This document shows positions 23,171 to 31,551 of a DNA stretch of 45,909 nt, piece after piece. The stretch comes from Gammaproteobacteria bacterium (GTDB taxonomy: Bacteria; Pseudomonadota; Gammaproteobacteria; Steroidobacterales; PWYM01). The position numbers and the translations under genes were made by a program. The notes under the pieces were generated by a model. It did no database searches and had not been told where the DNA came from. It saw only the letters and a program-made list of their open reading frames with translations. The stretch lies in the NCBI GenBank assembly GCA_003567475.1, contig PWZL01000037.1, positions 1 through 45,909 on the forward strand, written 5' to 3'. Each line of letters starts with the position of its first letter. Position 1 is the stretch's first letter.

Positions 23171-23770
23171 TTATCGCGCCCGGCTGCGCAGCATGAAGTA
23201 ATACACGATCCCGGTCAGCGCCCCGCCGAGGTGCGCCCCATGACCGATCGGCAGCCCACCCCCCTCGAACTGGGCGAACAGCCCCCACAGGTCGATGCCG
23301 ATGAAGGCGAGCGCGGCCACCATGGCCGGGGCCGGCAGTACGCCGAAGATCAGGATGCGATGGCGCGGGAACATCAGCGAGAACAGCAGCAGCAGGCCGG
23401 CCACCGCACCGGAGGCACCGAGGGCGGCCGAGTCCGGCGGCCGGCCGAGCAGCCAGGTCGAGGTGACCACGTGGGACACGCTGGCCACGATACCGGCGGT
23501 CAGGTAGAAGCCGAGGAAGCGCTTTCCGCCCAGCAGGTTCTCCAGCACACCACCGAAGCTCCACAGCACGAACATGTTGATGGCGATGTGCAGCAGCATG
23601 TTGTGCGAGAACACCGAGGTGATCAGCACCCAGTAGTGTCCGGCCTGGAGGTGGGCCAGGCTCACCAGGAAATGCTCGAACATGGTCCGCATTGGCAGCG
23701 TGTACCAGGCAATGAACACGACGATATTGATGGCGATGATCGCCAGGGTAATGTTGGGCGTACGGGGCAT
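23171..23770 (-). CDS. Rhomboid-family intramembrane serine protease
   Basis: A 199-residue protein with six membrane segments. The catalytic Ser is in ALGASGAVAGLL and the catalytic His in IGHGAHLGGALTG, so the dyad is complete. HNMLLHIAINMFVLW matches the rhomboid HxxxN segment. AGGA lies upstream of the ATG. It is the third gene of a minus-strand group (channel, ligase fusion, rhomboid) with 17 bases between ligase stop and this start. It converges with aceF; no clear terminator separates the two. The substrate is unknown. Confidence 0.92.
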   Translation of the reverse strand: MPRTPNITLAIIAINIVVFIAWYTLPMRTMFEHFLVSLAHLQAGHYWVLITSVFSHNMLLHIAINMFVLWSFGGVLENLLGGKRFLGFYLTAGIVASVSHVVTSTWLLGRPPDSAALGASGAVAGLLLLFSLMFPRHRILIFGVLPAPAMVAALAFIGIDLWGLFAQFEGGGLPIGHGAHLGGALTGIVYYFMLRSRAR

Positions 23771-23787
23771 GACGCTATCCTGTCGAC

Positions 23788-26403
23788 TCAGGTTTCATTG
23801 TCGCACGAGCCGAGGCGCTTCAGCGCCTCGCCCAGCGCCGTGGCGATGCGCTCGGCTTCCGTGTCTCCCTCGTCACACTCGGCGAGTGTCGTCGGGTCCA
23901 GCGGTTCACCGAAACGTACTTTGACCGGTCCTCGCCGTGGCCACAGCCGCCCGGCCGGCAGCACCTCGCGCGTGCCCTCGATCCACACCGGGATCACCGG
24001 GACGGGCTGCGCGGCCAGCAGCAGTCCCACGCCGGAGCGCAGCGGCTGCAGGCGGCCATCCGGTGAGCGCCGACCTTCGGGGAACCACACCAGCGGAGAC
24101 TTGCGCGCCAGCGTGGCCGCGCCCAGCGCCAGGCTGGTGCGCGGTGCGGTGGCAGGATCGATCGGCAGTACGCCCGCCAGCCGGCTGGCCGCGCGGCGGA
24201 GCCGGCCGCGGAACAGGATGCCTGTCCAGCCGGCCCAGCGTAGTGCCAGGGCGTCCTTCCGGGACAGCGCTGCGGCCACCACCAGTGGGTCGAGCGCACT
24301 GAGGTGGCGCGGTGCGAGCAGGCACGGGCCGGGGCTCGGAAGACGCGCAGGTCCCTCGACATAAAGCGGGAAACGCCAGCGGCAGAAGGCCTGGAGCAGC
24401 CAATGTGCGAAGCCCAGCAGGACCCGGCGGACGCCGCCCGAGGGCGCCAGCCAGCGCAGGCTGTCCTCATCGAGCAGGCAGTCCGGTTGGCGCAGCAGGG
24501 TCACCAGGTCACCGCCCGCCTCGACGGGCGAGGCGTCGGCAGCGTCGCGCAGCAGATCCCGGACGCTCTCCCAGCCACTGGCGGAGGTCTCTGGCAGGTC
24601 GATCCCGGCCTCCTCGCGCAACGCGAGCGTCAGGCTCACCCAGCCGAGCGAGTCCAGACCGAGGTCGAGCTGCGGGCTGCTGTCCGGCGTCAGGCGCCGA
24701 TCGGCGAAGCGCTGGCACAGGCTGTCCCACACCGCGCGTGCGGTGGGAATCTGCAGCAGCTGCTGGTCTTCCGGGCTCATGCGCTCGATCGGGATGGGTT
24801 CGGCGGCCACTTCCGGATCGTCGCGATCGATCTCCGCGTACGCCGCCTCAGCCTCGTGGCGCCGCAGTTTCCCGAGTCGTGTGCGCGGCAGCGGATCCGG
24901 GGTGATCCGGAAATCGTCCAGCCGGTGGTGACTGGGCAGTCCCCGACCCGTCGCGGTGACCGTGCGTCGCAGCTGCTCGCGCAGTGCGTCGGTGTCCTCA
25001 TGCTCGCGCAGCGTTGCCATGGCGGGCTGCAGGAGGGCGAGCAGGCGGCCCTTGGCCTCGAACACGCAGGCATCGTCGATATCTGCTTGAGCCTTGAGCG
25101 CGTCTTCGATTTTCTCGGGGTCGATGTTCTCGCCGCCGGGCATCACGATCATGTCCGAGGCCCGCCCGGCGAGGTGCAGATAGCCCCGCGCATCCAACCA
25201 GCCGATGTCGCCGGTGCGGAACCAGCCGTCGTCGCTGAAGGCCTCACGGCTGCGTTCCGGCAGGTTCAGGTAGCCGTCGAATACGTTCGGTCCGGTGGCT
25301 TCGACCTCGGCGGGATGCTCCGGGTCGGCGGGCTCGCGGGTGCGCAACGAGACCCCGGGCAGCGCCCGACCGGCGGAGGCGAGATCACCCTCGCCGGGGG
25401 CATTGAAGGTCAGGATGGGTGCAGTTTCGGTCAGGCCGTAGCCACTGGCGACCTCCCAGCCGAGGTCCAGCAGGCGCGTGGCCAGCGCTGCAGGCAGGGC
25501 GGCGCCGCCGGAGACCACCAGGCGCAGGGCCGGCGCCATGCGCCGGTGCAGGCTGGCGAGCAGCCAGCGACCGGGCCGCCGCAGGCCCAGCCGGCGAAGC
25601 AGTCGTGAGGCGCCGAGCAGCCCGTGGAACAGCCCGGCGGCCAGTGTCCCTCGGCCGGCGGCTCGCTGTTCGATCGCCTGGACCAGCGAGTCGTACAGCC
25701 GCGGCACACCGAGCAGGACGCTGGCCTCACCCTCTTTCAGGGCGCGGACCAGTTGCGGGCCGACCAGCGAGTAGGGCAGGACGAGGGCGGCGCCCTGCTG
25801 CAGGGTGGCCAGCAGGCCGGCGGTGAACGGGTAGACATGGTGGAAGGGTAGCGGCACGAGCACCCGATCCCGTGCATCGATGATGCCCTGGGCGAGGATC
25901 GCATTGACGTTGGCGGTCAGGTTGCGATGGGTGAGGGGGACGCCTTTCGGCATGCCCGTGGTGCCCGAGGTGTAGAAGATCACCGCGCGCGTGTCTCCGT
26001 CGATATCGCCGGGCTGGGCCGATGCGCGATCGGTCGCGGCGGACGCTGCAGGGTCATCGCGGCGGGTCAGTGCCTCCAGGTCGAGCACGTTCACCGGCGG
26101 GTCCGGCGCGAGCGTTGCCAGCGTCTCGGCGCGCGGGGCATCCGCGAGCACCTGGCGTGCCCCGCAGTCGCCCAGCACGTGGGCCAGCGGCTCCCCGGAG
26201 AGCTGCGCATCCAGCGGCACGAGAATGGCCCCCTTGCGCATCACCGCGAGTGCGGCAATCACCCAGGCTGCGCTGTTCGCGGCGAACAGGGCAACCGGCT
26301 CCCCCGGGGAGACCCCGCGCGCCGTCAGGACAGCGGCGGTCTTCGCGACCCGCGCTCCAAGCCCGGCGGCGTCCAGCCTCTCGGCGTCGTGCGCGCCGAA
26401 CAC
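23788..26403 (-). CDS. Acyl-AMP ligase / acyl carrier / PlsC acyltransferase fusion
   Basis: An 871-residue three-domain protein. The N-terminal half is an AMP-binding ligase, with FYTSGTTGMPKGVPLTHRN, GYGLTETAPIL, WFRTGDIGWLDARGYLHLAGR and the late Lys in RTRLGKLRRHE. A carrier domain follows with the phosphopantetheine Ser in LGLDSLGWVSL (about 583). The C-terminus is a PlsC-type acyltransferase: HLSALD (the HX4D site, about 700), FPEGRRSPDG and PVIPVWIEGT. The protein could activate a fatty acid and transfer it to a lysophospholipid, as Aas does. GTG at 26403 is the first canonical start, but the frame stays open and coding-like back to the channel stop at 26488. An ATC at 26481 has GGGAG nine bases upstream. 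Confidence 0.9.
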   Translation of the reverse strand: MFGAHDAERLDAAGLGARVAKTAAVLTARGVSPGEPVALFAANSAAWVIAALAVMRKGAILVPLDAQLSGEPLAHVLGDCGARQVLADAPRAETLATLAPDPPVNVLDLEALTRRDDPAASAATDRASAQPGDIDGDTRAVIFYTSGTTGMPKGVPLTHRNLTANVNAILAQGIIDARDRVLVPLPFHHVYPFTAGLLATLQQGAALVLPYSLVGPQLVRALKEGEASVLLGVPRLYDSLVQAIEQRAAGRGTLAAGLFHGLLGASRLLRRLGLRRPGRWLLASLHRRMAPALRLVVSGGAALPAALATRLLDLGWEVASGYGLTETAPILTFNAPGEGDLASAGRALPGVSLRTREPADPEHPAEVEATGPNVFDGYLNLPERSREAFSDDGWFRTGDIGWLDARGYLHLAGRASDMIVMPGGENIDPEKIEDALKAQADIDDACVFEAKGRLLALLQPAMATLREHEDTDALREQLRRTVTATGRGLPSHHRLDDFRITPDPLPRTRLGKLRRHEAEAAYAEIDRDDPEVAAEPIPIERMSPEDQQLLQIPTARAVWDSLCQRFADRRLTPDSSPQLDLGLDSLGWVSLTLALREEAGIDLPETSASGWESVRDLLRDAADASPVEAGGDLVTLLRQPDCLLDEDSLRWLAPSGGVRRVLLGFAHWLLQAFCRWRFPLYVEGPARLPSPGPCLLAPRHLSALDPLVVAAALSRKDALALRWAGWTGILFRGRLRRAASRLAGVLPIDPATAPRTSLALGAATLARKSPLVWFPEGRRSPDGRLQPLRSGVGLLLAAQPVPVIPVWIEGTREVLPAGRLWPRRGPVKVRFGEPLDPTTLAECDEGDTEAERIATALGEALKRLGSCDNET

Positions 26404-26487
26404 CGTCAGGGCCGCAGCGCGACCGCCTTCATGCAGGGCTGTCGCGAGTGCTTGCAGGGTGGCGAATTCACGTGTGGCGATGGCTGA

Positions 26488-27276
26488 TCACTCCCGGTGG
26501 TGTCGTTTGCTCTCCCCCGTGTCCCGGCCGATCACCTCGGTGAGTGCTGAGGCCAGGATACCCGCAGGCATGGCGATGATCCCGACCCCGGACAGGGCGG
26601 TCATGGCGGCAAACAGCTTGCCGATGCCGGTGGTCGGCACGGCATCGCCGTAGCCGACCGTCGTGAGCGTGGCGACACTCCACCACAGCGCTCGTGGGAT
26701 GCTGCCAAAGGCCTCTGGCTGGTTTCGCCCCTCGGCGAGATACAGCAATGTGGAGGACAGCAGCATGAGGCTGAGTGCGATCACCAGGCTGAGCATCAGC
26801 TCGAAGCGGCGGGCTGCCAGCGCGGCGGAGAGGTTATGGAGAGCGATGGAGAACCGTCCCAGTCGGGCCAGCCGCAAGATTCGCGCCAGCCTGAGCAGGC
26901 GCAGGAGCACGCCCGAGATGGGCAGGAAGGGGGCATAGAAACTTGCCAGTGCGAGCAGGTCGAAGATCGAGGCCGGGCGGCTGAGATAATGCCAGCGGCC
27001 GCGGGGGTGTTCACCTGCGGACCAGGCCCGGCCGAGGTACTCGACGGTGAAGGCGATCGCGAAGACGATCTCCGCCAGCATGAAGACCCGCGGTGCCCGC
27101 ATGACGACGGTCTCTTCGGTTTCCAGCACGACCAGCACGCAACTGACCAGGATCAACCAGAGAATCAACCGGTTGGCGGTCGACAGCCGGGCACTCCCGG
27201 CCGGGCCGGATTCGAGCTGTTGCCAGAGGCGCAGCCGCAGGCGGGCGCCGCCGGCCTGTTTGGGCGCGGCGTCCAT
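26488..27276 (-). CDS. Voltage-gated-like potassium channel
   Basis: A 262-residue inner-membrane channel subunit with six hydrophobic segments and a pore loop. The selectivity filter TTVGYGD lies at about 204-210. The S4-like helix LLRLLRLARILRLARLGRF carries regularly spaced Arg residues, which points to voltage sensing (Kv/KvAP-like). The Thr-Thr-Val-Gly-Tyr-Gly-Asp filter is canonical for potassium. It is the first gene of the minus-strand group that continues with the ligase fusion and rhomboid. The ligase frame is the same as the channel frame and begins right after its TGA. Confidence 0.92.
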   Translation of the reverse strand: MDAAPKQAGGARLRLRLWQQLESGPAGSARLSTANRLILWLILVSCVLVVLETEETVVMRAPRVFMLAEIVFAIAFTVEYLGRAWSAGEHPRGRWHYLSRPASIFDLLALASFYAPFLPISGVLLRLLRLARILRLARLGRFSIALHNLSAALAARRFELMLSLVIALSLMLLSSTLLYLAEGRNQPEAFGSIPRALWWSVATLTTVGYGDAVPTTGIGKLFAAMTALSGVGIIAMPAGILASALTEVIGRDTGESKRHHRE

Positions 27277-27316
27277 GGGCTGATTGTGCCATGGTCGATC
27301 CGGTGGGGTGCCGGTG

Positions 27317-27345
27317 TTTCGAAGCTGGCATGGAATGTGTATAAT
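27317..27345 (+). promoter_or_regulatory. Strong sigma70 promoter of the 92-residue protein gene
   Basis: A perfect -10 TATAAT (27340-27345) and TTTCGA (27317-27322) at 17-base spacing. The start site should fall near 27352, giving a leader of about 105 bases before the ATG. A perfect TATAAT is rare in this GC-rich window. Confidence 0.7.
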
Positions 27346-27373
27346 AAGCGGTTATATCGACAGGAAGTCTTGC

Positions 27374-27415
27374 CCCGCCAACCCTCGCAGTCGCGAGCGT
27401 TCTTGCCCTGGCGGG
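27374..27415 (+). ncRNA. Folded 5' leader of the 92-residue protein gene
   Basis: CCCGCCA (27374-27380) pairs with TGGCGGG (27409-27415), and inside it CTCGC (27384-27388) pairs with GCGAG (27393-27397) around an AGTC loop. The result is a nested hairpin in the middle of the transcript leader. It has no U-run, so it is not an intrinsic terminator. It may be a translational control element or a stability hairpin. The family is unknown to me. Confidence 0.4.
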
Positions 27416-27456
27416 TGGAAGCGCCGGTATTTCACAGCCACCGAGGATGCTACCGC

Positions 27457-27735
27457 ATGAGTGCAGCACAGGACGCCGTACGCAAATCTTCTTCGGCCGC
27501 CAGCGCCGACTACCGCCTGACCTCAGTCACCAAGAGCGAGCCCCCGGAGGGCGCAGAGGGCGCGAATTGGCACCGCTACGAGCTGGCACGCGGCGGCGCG
27601 GTGATTACCGGGTACCGGCAGGGCACCATGAAAGAAGTGACGCGCGTGGCCGAAGAGATCGTGCGCGGTCTCAATGAGCGCAGGTTTCCACGCAAGGGTC
27701 GCGTGCAGTTGACCCGCAGCCGTCGCAGCAACTGA
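27457..27735 (+). CDS. Small protein of unknown function (92 residues)
   Basis: I do not recognise this family. The product is soluble, with no signal peptide or membrane helix. It has a Ser/Ala-rich start, a central TSVTKSEPPEGAEGANWHRY block, ITGYRQGTMKEVTRVAEEIV (a likely amphipathic helix) and a basic tail ending KGRVQLTRSRRSN. The basic end suggests nucleic-acid or ribosome contact, but that is inference. GAGG lies 11 bases before the ATG. It has its own strong promoter and a folded leader, and stands alone between two genes on the other strand. Confidence 0.75.
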   Translation: MSAAQDAVRKSSSAASADYRLTSVTKSEPPEGAEGANWHRYELARGGAVITGYRQGTMKEVTRVAEEIVRGLNERRFPRKGRVQLTRSRRSN

Positions 27736-27786
27736 CCTCGCGGCCGCGGAATGTCGCGGCGTCAGTGACCCCAAGGCCCTGCAGGC

Positions 27787-28581
27787 TCACTTCGGCTGTT
27801 CTCTCCGGACAATGATCCGGAACAGCGCTGGCCAGTGTCTGCCCAGCCAGCGGCCGAAGCGCTCATAAGGCCGCGAGACAATCACCTCGGCGCGCCCGCT
27901 CGCGATGGCGTCAGCGATGCGTGCTGCACAATATTCGGCCGGCAGTCCCCTGGCCTGGTTGCGATCCATGTGGCCGTGACGTTGTCCATCCGGTCCCAAT
28001 GCATTGAGCGAAATAGCGGTGTTGATGTAGCCGGGCAGCACCAGCGTCACCCTGATGCCCTGGTCATGCACCTCGGCCCGTAAGGCATCGAACCACCCAT
28101 GCAGGGCATGCTTGGAGGCCGCATAGGCCGAGCGCATGGGTGTGCTGATATGGCCGACAATGCTGCTGATCACCACCACCTGACCGCAGCGGCGCGCCAG
28201 CATGCCGGGCAGCAGTGCCTTGGTCAGCCCGATACTGCCGAAATAGTTGACCTCCATGATGCGGCGGTCCACGGCAATGTCGGTCTCTTCAATTCGCCCG
28301 CGCAGGCTGATTCCGGCATTGTTGACCAGGATATCGATCGGCCCCGCCAGTCGTTCGGCCTCGGCAGCCTTTGTCGGCAGTGCCTCGGGGTTCTCGAGAT
28401 CGAGCGCCAACAGGTGATGCCGGGCTGGATCGCGGCAGGCCGCACGCACCGCTGCCAGTGCCTCGAGCCTGCGCGCGGCAAGCACCAGCTGCGCGCCGCG
28501 GCGATCGAGTTCCAGCGCGAGTGCCCGCCCGATGCCCGAGGACGCGCCGGTGATCAGTACCGTCTGCCGTGACCAGTCCAT
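27787..28581 (-). CDS. Short-chain dehydrogenase/reductase (SDR)
   Basis: A 264-residue classical SDR. It has the nucleotide-binding TGASSGIGRALA (about 11-22), NNAGIS, the catalytic Ser in VVISSIVGHIS and the catalytic Tyr-Lys pair in SAYAASKHALHGWF. The lack of an acidic residue after strand 2 (RRLEAL region) leaves NADP preference open, though Arg residues suggest NADPH. The C-terminal RPYERFGRWLGRHWPALFR is a membrane-associating basic/hydrophobic tail of the kind seen in DHRS7-like members. A -10 TATACT lies only 8 bases upstream of the ATG with no Shine-Dalgarno sequence, so the mRNA may be leaderless. The substrate is unknown. Confidence 0.9.
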   Translation of the reverse strand: MDWSRQTVLITGASSGIGRALALELDRRGAQLVLAARRLEALAAVRAACRDPARHHLLALDLENPEALPTKAAEAERLAGPIDILVNNAGISLRGRIEETDIAVDRRIMEVNYFGSIGLTKALLPGMLARRCGQVVVISSIVGHISTPMRSAYAASKHALHGWFDALRAEVHDQGIRVTLVLPGYINTAISLNALGPDGQRHGHMDRNQARGLPAEYCAARIADAIASGRAEVIVSRPYERFGRWLGRHWPALFRIIVRREQPK

Positions 28582-28589
28582 AGTGACGC

Positions 28590-28595
28590 AGTATA
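28590..28595 (-). promoter_or_regulatory. -10 element with possible leaderless start for the SDR gene
   Basis: TATACT on the minus strand (28595-28590) ends 8 bases before the SDR ATG, so transcription would start at or within a base or two of the A of ATG. No good -35 is visible 17 bases upstream. No Shine-Dalgarno sequence precedes the ATG. Confidence 0.4.
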
Positions 28596-28689
28596 GCCCC
28601 GCGCTGTGCGCTGCACGCGCGGGCGCGACGCGGTAGAGTGAAGTTCGGAAGATGACGGCGGCTGCACGATTCGCTGCGGAGGCGGAGAG

Positions 28690-29619
28690 ATGTCCACGAT
28701 GAAGCTCAAGCGCATCCTCGTGCACCTGGACGGACGAGGCCGGACGGCCGCGGCCGCACTGGCGCAGGCAGCGGCGCTGGCCCAGGTCTGCGGCGCCCGG
28801 CTGAAGATCATCGATGTGGTGCGCGAGCCGCCGCGCCGTCTCGCGAAGCTCGGCGGACGCAGCTACCGGAAACTGTTGATCGACGGCAGGCGCGAGCAGC
28901 TCGAGGGGTTGTGCGCCGATATTCAGTCGCGTGGCCAGGGCTACTCGATTGAGGTTCGCAGTGGTGTGCCGTTCGTCGAGGTGGTCCGGGTGGTGCAGGC
29001 GGAGGGCGTCGACCTGCTGGTGAAAGCCAGCGAGCGGCGGGGCAGCCCGGGCATTTTCGGCAGCACGGACATGAGTCTGCTGCGCAAGTGTCCCTGCCCG
29101 GTACTGCTGCTCAAGGGCGGTGGCGGGCGGCTGCGTCGCCTGCTCGCTGCGGTGGATCCCGATCCTGAAGACCCGGTTCGCGACTCGCTGAACCCGCGGA
29201 TCATGGCCTTTGCGGGGCTGATGCGCGAGCTGACCGATGCGTCGCTGGATGTCGCCCATGCCTGGACGCTGGTGGGCGAGGATCTGCTGGGCGGCGGGAC
29301 GCTGAAGCTGAGCCACGAAGAATTCCGGGCGCTCGCCAGGCGTGAACGCCAGGCGCGTATGGAGGCGCTCGCGCAGATGCTCGAACCCTACGGACTGGCG
29401 GTTCGCAGCCCGCACGTGCACTTGCTGAAAGGTCACCCCGAGGAGGTGCTGCCGGAGGTCGCCCGCAAGCTCTCGGCCGACCTGCTCATCATGGGGACGG
29501 TGGGGCGAGTGGGGCTGGCCGGGGGGTTCATGGGCAATACCGCCGAGGCCATTCTCTCCCGGGTCGACTGCTCAGTGCTGGCGCTGAAGCCCGAGGGATT
29601 CAGCTCACCGGTGGCATGA
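28690..29619 (+). CDS. Tandem universal stress protein (UspE-like)
   Basis: A 309-residue protein built of two Usp domains (about 1-140 and 150-303). The first ends SLLRKCPCPVLLLKGG. The second ends in ADLLIMGTVGRVGLAGGFMGNTAEAILSRVDCSVLALKP, which contains the Usp G-x2-G-x9-G-N nucleotide-loop pattern. The length matches E. coli UspE (316). The first domain has a less typical loop. GGAGAG directly upstream of the ATG at 28690 supports the start. It is divergent from the SDR gene. A stress role is assigned from the family only. Confidence 0.9.
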   Translation: MSTMKLKRILVHLDGRGRTAAAALAQAAALAQVCGARLKIIDVVREPPRRLAKLGGRSYRKLLIDGRREQLEGLCADIQSRGQGYSIEVRSGVPFVEVVRVVQAEGVDLLVKASERRGSPGIFGSTDMSLLRKCPCPVLLLKGGGGRLRRLLAAVDPDPEDPVRDSLNPRIMAFAGLMRELTDASLDVAHAWTLVGEDLLGGGTLKLSHEEFRALARRERQARMEALAQMLEPYGLAVRSPHVHLLKGHPEEVLPEVARKLSADLLIMGTVGRVGLAGGFMGNTAEAILSRVDCSVLALKPEGFSSPVA

Positions 29620-29645
29620 TGCTCAGGGTCTCCGCGCCGAGGACT

Positions 29646-31493
29646 TCAGTTCTCGATCGTTGTCTCGACCATGCCACGTTCCGAAAAAATCAGCAGACTG
29701 TCCGTAGGCCGACGCTCCCAGGTGCCCAGCCAGATGGCGTAGTCGCCGCTGGGTGGCTGGCTGATCTCGAGCCCGGGATTGAGTCCGCGTCCGGGCACAT
29801 CATCGTTGCAATGCCAATAGCCATCCGGGTCTCGCACGGTCAGCGTGGTGTCGCCGATGGAGCGGGCGAAGATGTACAGTGGGCCCGCACCGGCCGCGAA
29901 GTTCAGCACCAGATCAGGTCTGCTGAAATCGATCAGACCGGCACATGGTTCGCCAAGCGCGATGGCGACATCCCGGTCTCCGCCGGCCACGATGTCCATC
30001 TGATAAGGATCGGGGAATGCCCCGCTGGCCAGTGTCAGCGTGCCGTAGAGGGGCCGGCTGGTGTGATCTGGCATCACCACGGAGTACACCTGCCCGCGCA
30101 GACGATCGAACACCGGTTCGAACAGGGCGGTCAGCGGAACCGACGCCATGCCCTCGACTGCCGCCACGCCATCCCCGAGGCGCGCCGCAGTGGCGATCCC
30201 CGTCTCCGATACCTGCACAGCGGGTAACAGCTGCGCCTCACGCAGCCAGACGTCAGCCAGCGCGTTGGCCATCCTCTCCGGGTCTTCACTGAGAATCGCC
30301 CCCGCGGCCTGGTACTCCACGAACACGTGCGCGGCCTGCCGGATCATCGCCTCGCTGACGGACAACGTGGCCTCGCCCTCGAGGGACTCGAGCAGCGCGG
30401 CGATGGGCGTGTTTGCCGGTGCCGGTGGACTGGCCAGCCGCAGCTCAAGCGCCAGGTCCTCGGCGGAATCGGCGATCGAGATGTGAAATCGCTGGGTGAG
30501 AACCGGTCCACCAGCCAGCAGTTGCGACAGCGCGTCCAGTGCCAGGTCTGGCGGATCACCGGGTGTCACGGTGTGCATGCGCGACAGGGCTTCAGGGTCG
30601 AGATTGCGCAGAGCCTGCCGCACGGTAACGCGATCGAAGCGCGTCCGGCCCAGATACAGGGGACCGAACACGCCTGTGCTGCTGACCTCCATGCGTCCGT
30701 TCTGCAACTGGCTGCGGCTGGTGGCGGACTGGTCACGCCACTCGATGCGTCGATTGCGCGTGGCGATGTTCAGGCGCGCCAGCGAAAACTCGGCGTCGCG
30801 CGTCCAGACGCCGGGCAGGACGCGCCGTTGCCGGCTGGACAGGCCCAGGCCTTCGAGCGAGACATCCAGGGCCAGCGAGGCGGTGCTGAGGTTCAGGTCC
30901 AGCGCCTGTGCAGTAATCGCAAAAGCGCCGCGCGAGAGTGCCCGGTCAGTGCGCCAGGTGCCCTTGAGATCGGTGACCCGCAGCGAGAAGGGCAGGGCAG
31001 GCCCGACGAACGCAGTGGACTCGCCAGGCGAGGCCATCGGGCTCATGTCTGGAATGCGCACGTCGAGTTGCCACTCACCGCGCAGGGTCAGTCGACCATC
31101 CGCCGTGATCGACTCAGCCAGCCACGGCCGCAACGCCGCAGGCGCCTGCAGTGTGCGGTGCAGGCGGGCGAGGGCCAGTCCGCGCCTGCCGCCGACCCAC
31201 GGACCCTGACGCACTTCCACGGCACCGCGGTATCGCCAGGCATTCGCTGGTCGGGCCCCGGCGGCTTCGCCTTCGGTCATCGCGCCGCCTCGCCAGTCGA
31301 TGTCGTAGCTCAGCTCGCCCCGGAAATAGCCTGGCGTATACCGAAGCATGAAGACCGTGACGTCGCGGTGCGCCGCCAGGGTGTCCGAGAGGGCAGCGAT
31401 TTCGGCTGCGATGCGCTGGCCCACATACCAGGGCGTCAGGGCCAGCAGACCAAGCCCGGCGAGGATCCCGGCGACGACGCCACGCCCACCCAT
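29646..31493 (-). CDS. DUF945 (YdgA-like) protein with C-terminal PPC-like domain
   Basis: A 615-residue protein, probably periplasmic and anchored by a single N-terminal helix (GVVAGILAGLGLLALTPWYVG). The first ~470 residues follow the E. coli YdgA/DUF945 pattern, including RYTPGYFRGELSYDIDW and FVGPALPFSLRVTDLKGTW-type blocks. The last ~110 residues change character. LIDFSRPDLVLNFAAGAGPL ... DTTLTVRDPDGYWHCNDD ... PSGDYAIWLGTW resembles the PPC-like beta-sandwich found at the C-terminus of secreted proteases. The start at 31493 is chosen from GGGGGA upstream and the signal helix. It lies 58 bases behind uvrA and may be read through from it. Function unknown. Confidence 0.8.
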   Translation of the reverse strand: MGGRGVVAGILAGLGLLALTPWYVGQRIAAEIAALSDTLAAHRDVTVFMLRYTPGYFRGELSYDIDWRGGAMTEGEAAGARPANAWRYRGAVEVRQGPWVGGRRGLALARLHRTLQAPAALRPWLAESITADGRLTLRGEWQLDVRIPDMSPMASPGESTAFVGPALPFSLRVTDLKGTWRTDRALSRGAFAITAQALDLNLSTASLALDVSLEGLGLSSRQRRVLPGVWTRDAEFSLARLNIATRNRRIEWRDQSATSRSQLQNGRMEVSSTGVFGPLYLGRTRFDRVTVRQALRNLDPEALSRMHTVTPGDPPDLALDALSQLLAGGPVLTQRFHISIADSAEDLALELRLASPPAPANTPIAALLESLEGEATLSVSEAMIRQAAHVFVEYQAAGAILSEDPERMANALADVWLREAQLLPAVQVSETGIATAARLGDGVAAVEGMASVPLTALFEPVFDRLRGQVYSVVMPDHTSRPLYGTLTLASGAFPDPYQMDIVAGGDRDVAIALGEPCAGLIDFSRPDLVLNFAAGAGPLYIFARSIGDTTLTVRDPDGYWHCNDDVPGRGLNPGLEISQPPSGDYAIWLGTWERRPTDSLLIFSERGMVETTIEN

Positions 31494-31551
31494 GTGTCTT
31501 CCCCCAGAAGACCCCAGGAGCCAGGAAGATACCACGCGTTGCGCTGTCGGC

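Noticed and set aside
21462-23564. Long open frame (700 codons) opposite aceF and rhomboid regions
   Set aside because: Spans two real genes and an intergenic gap and shows no family motif, so it is a shadow.
27736-27786. GCCGCG/CGCGGC hairpin after the 92-residue gene
   Set aside because: Only 6 bp with no U-run, so not a convincing terminator.
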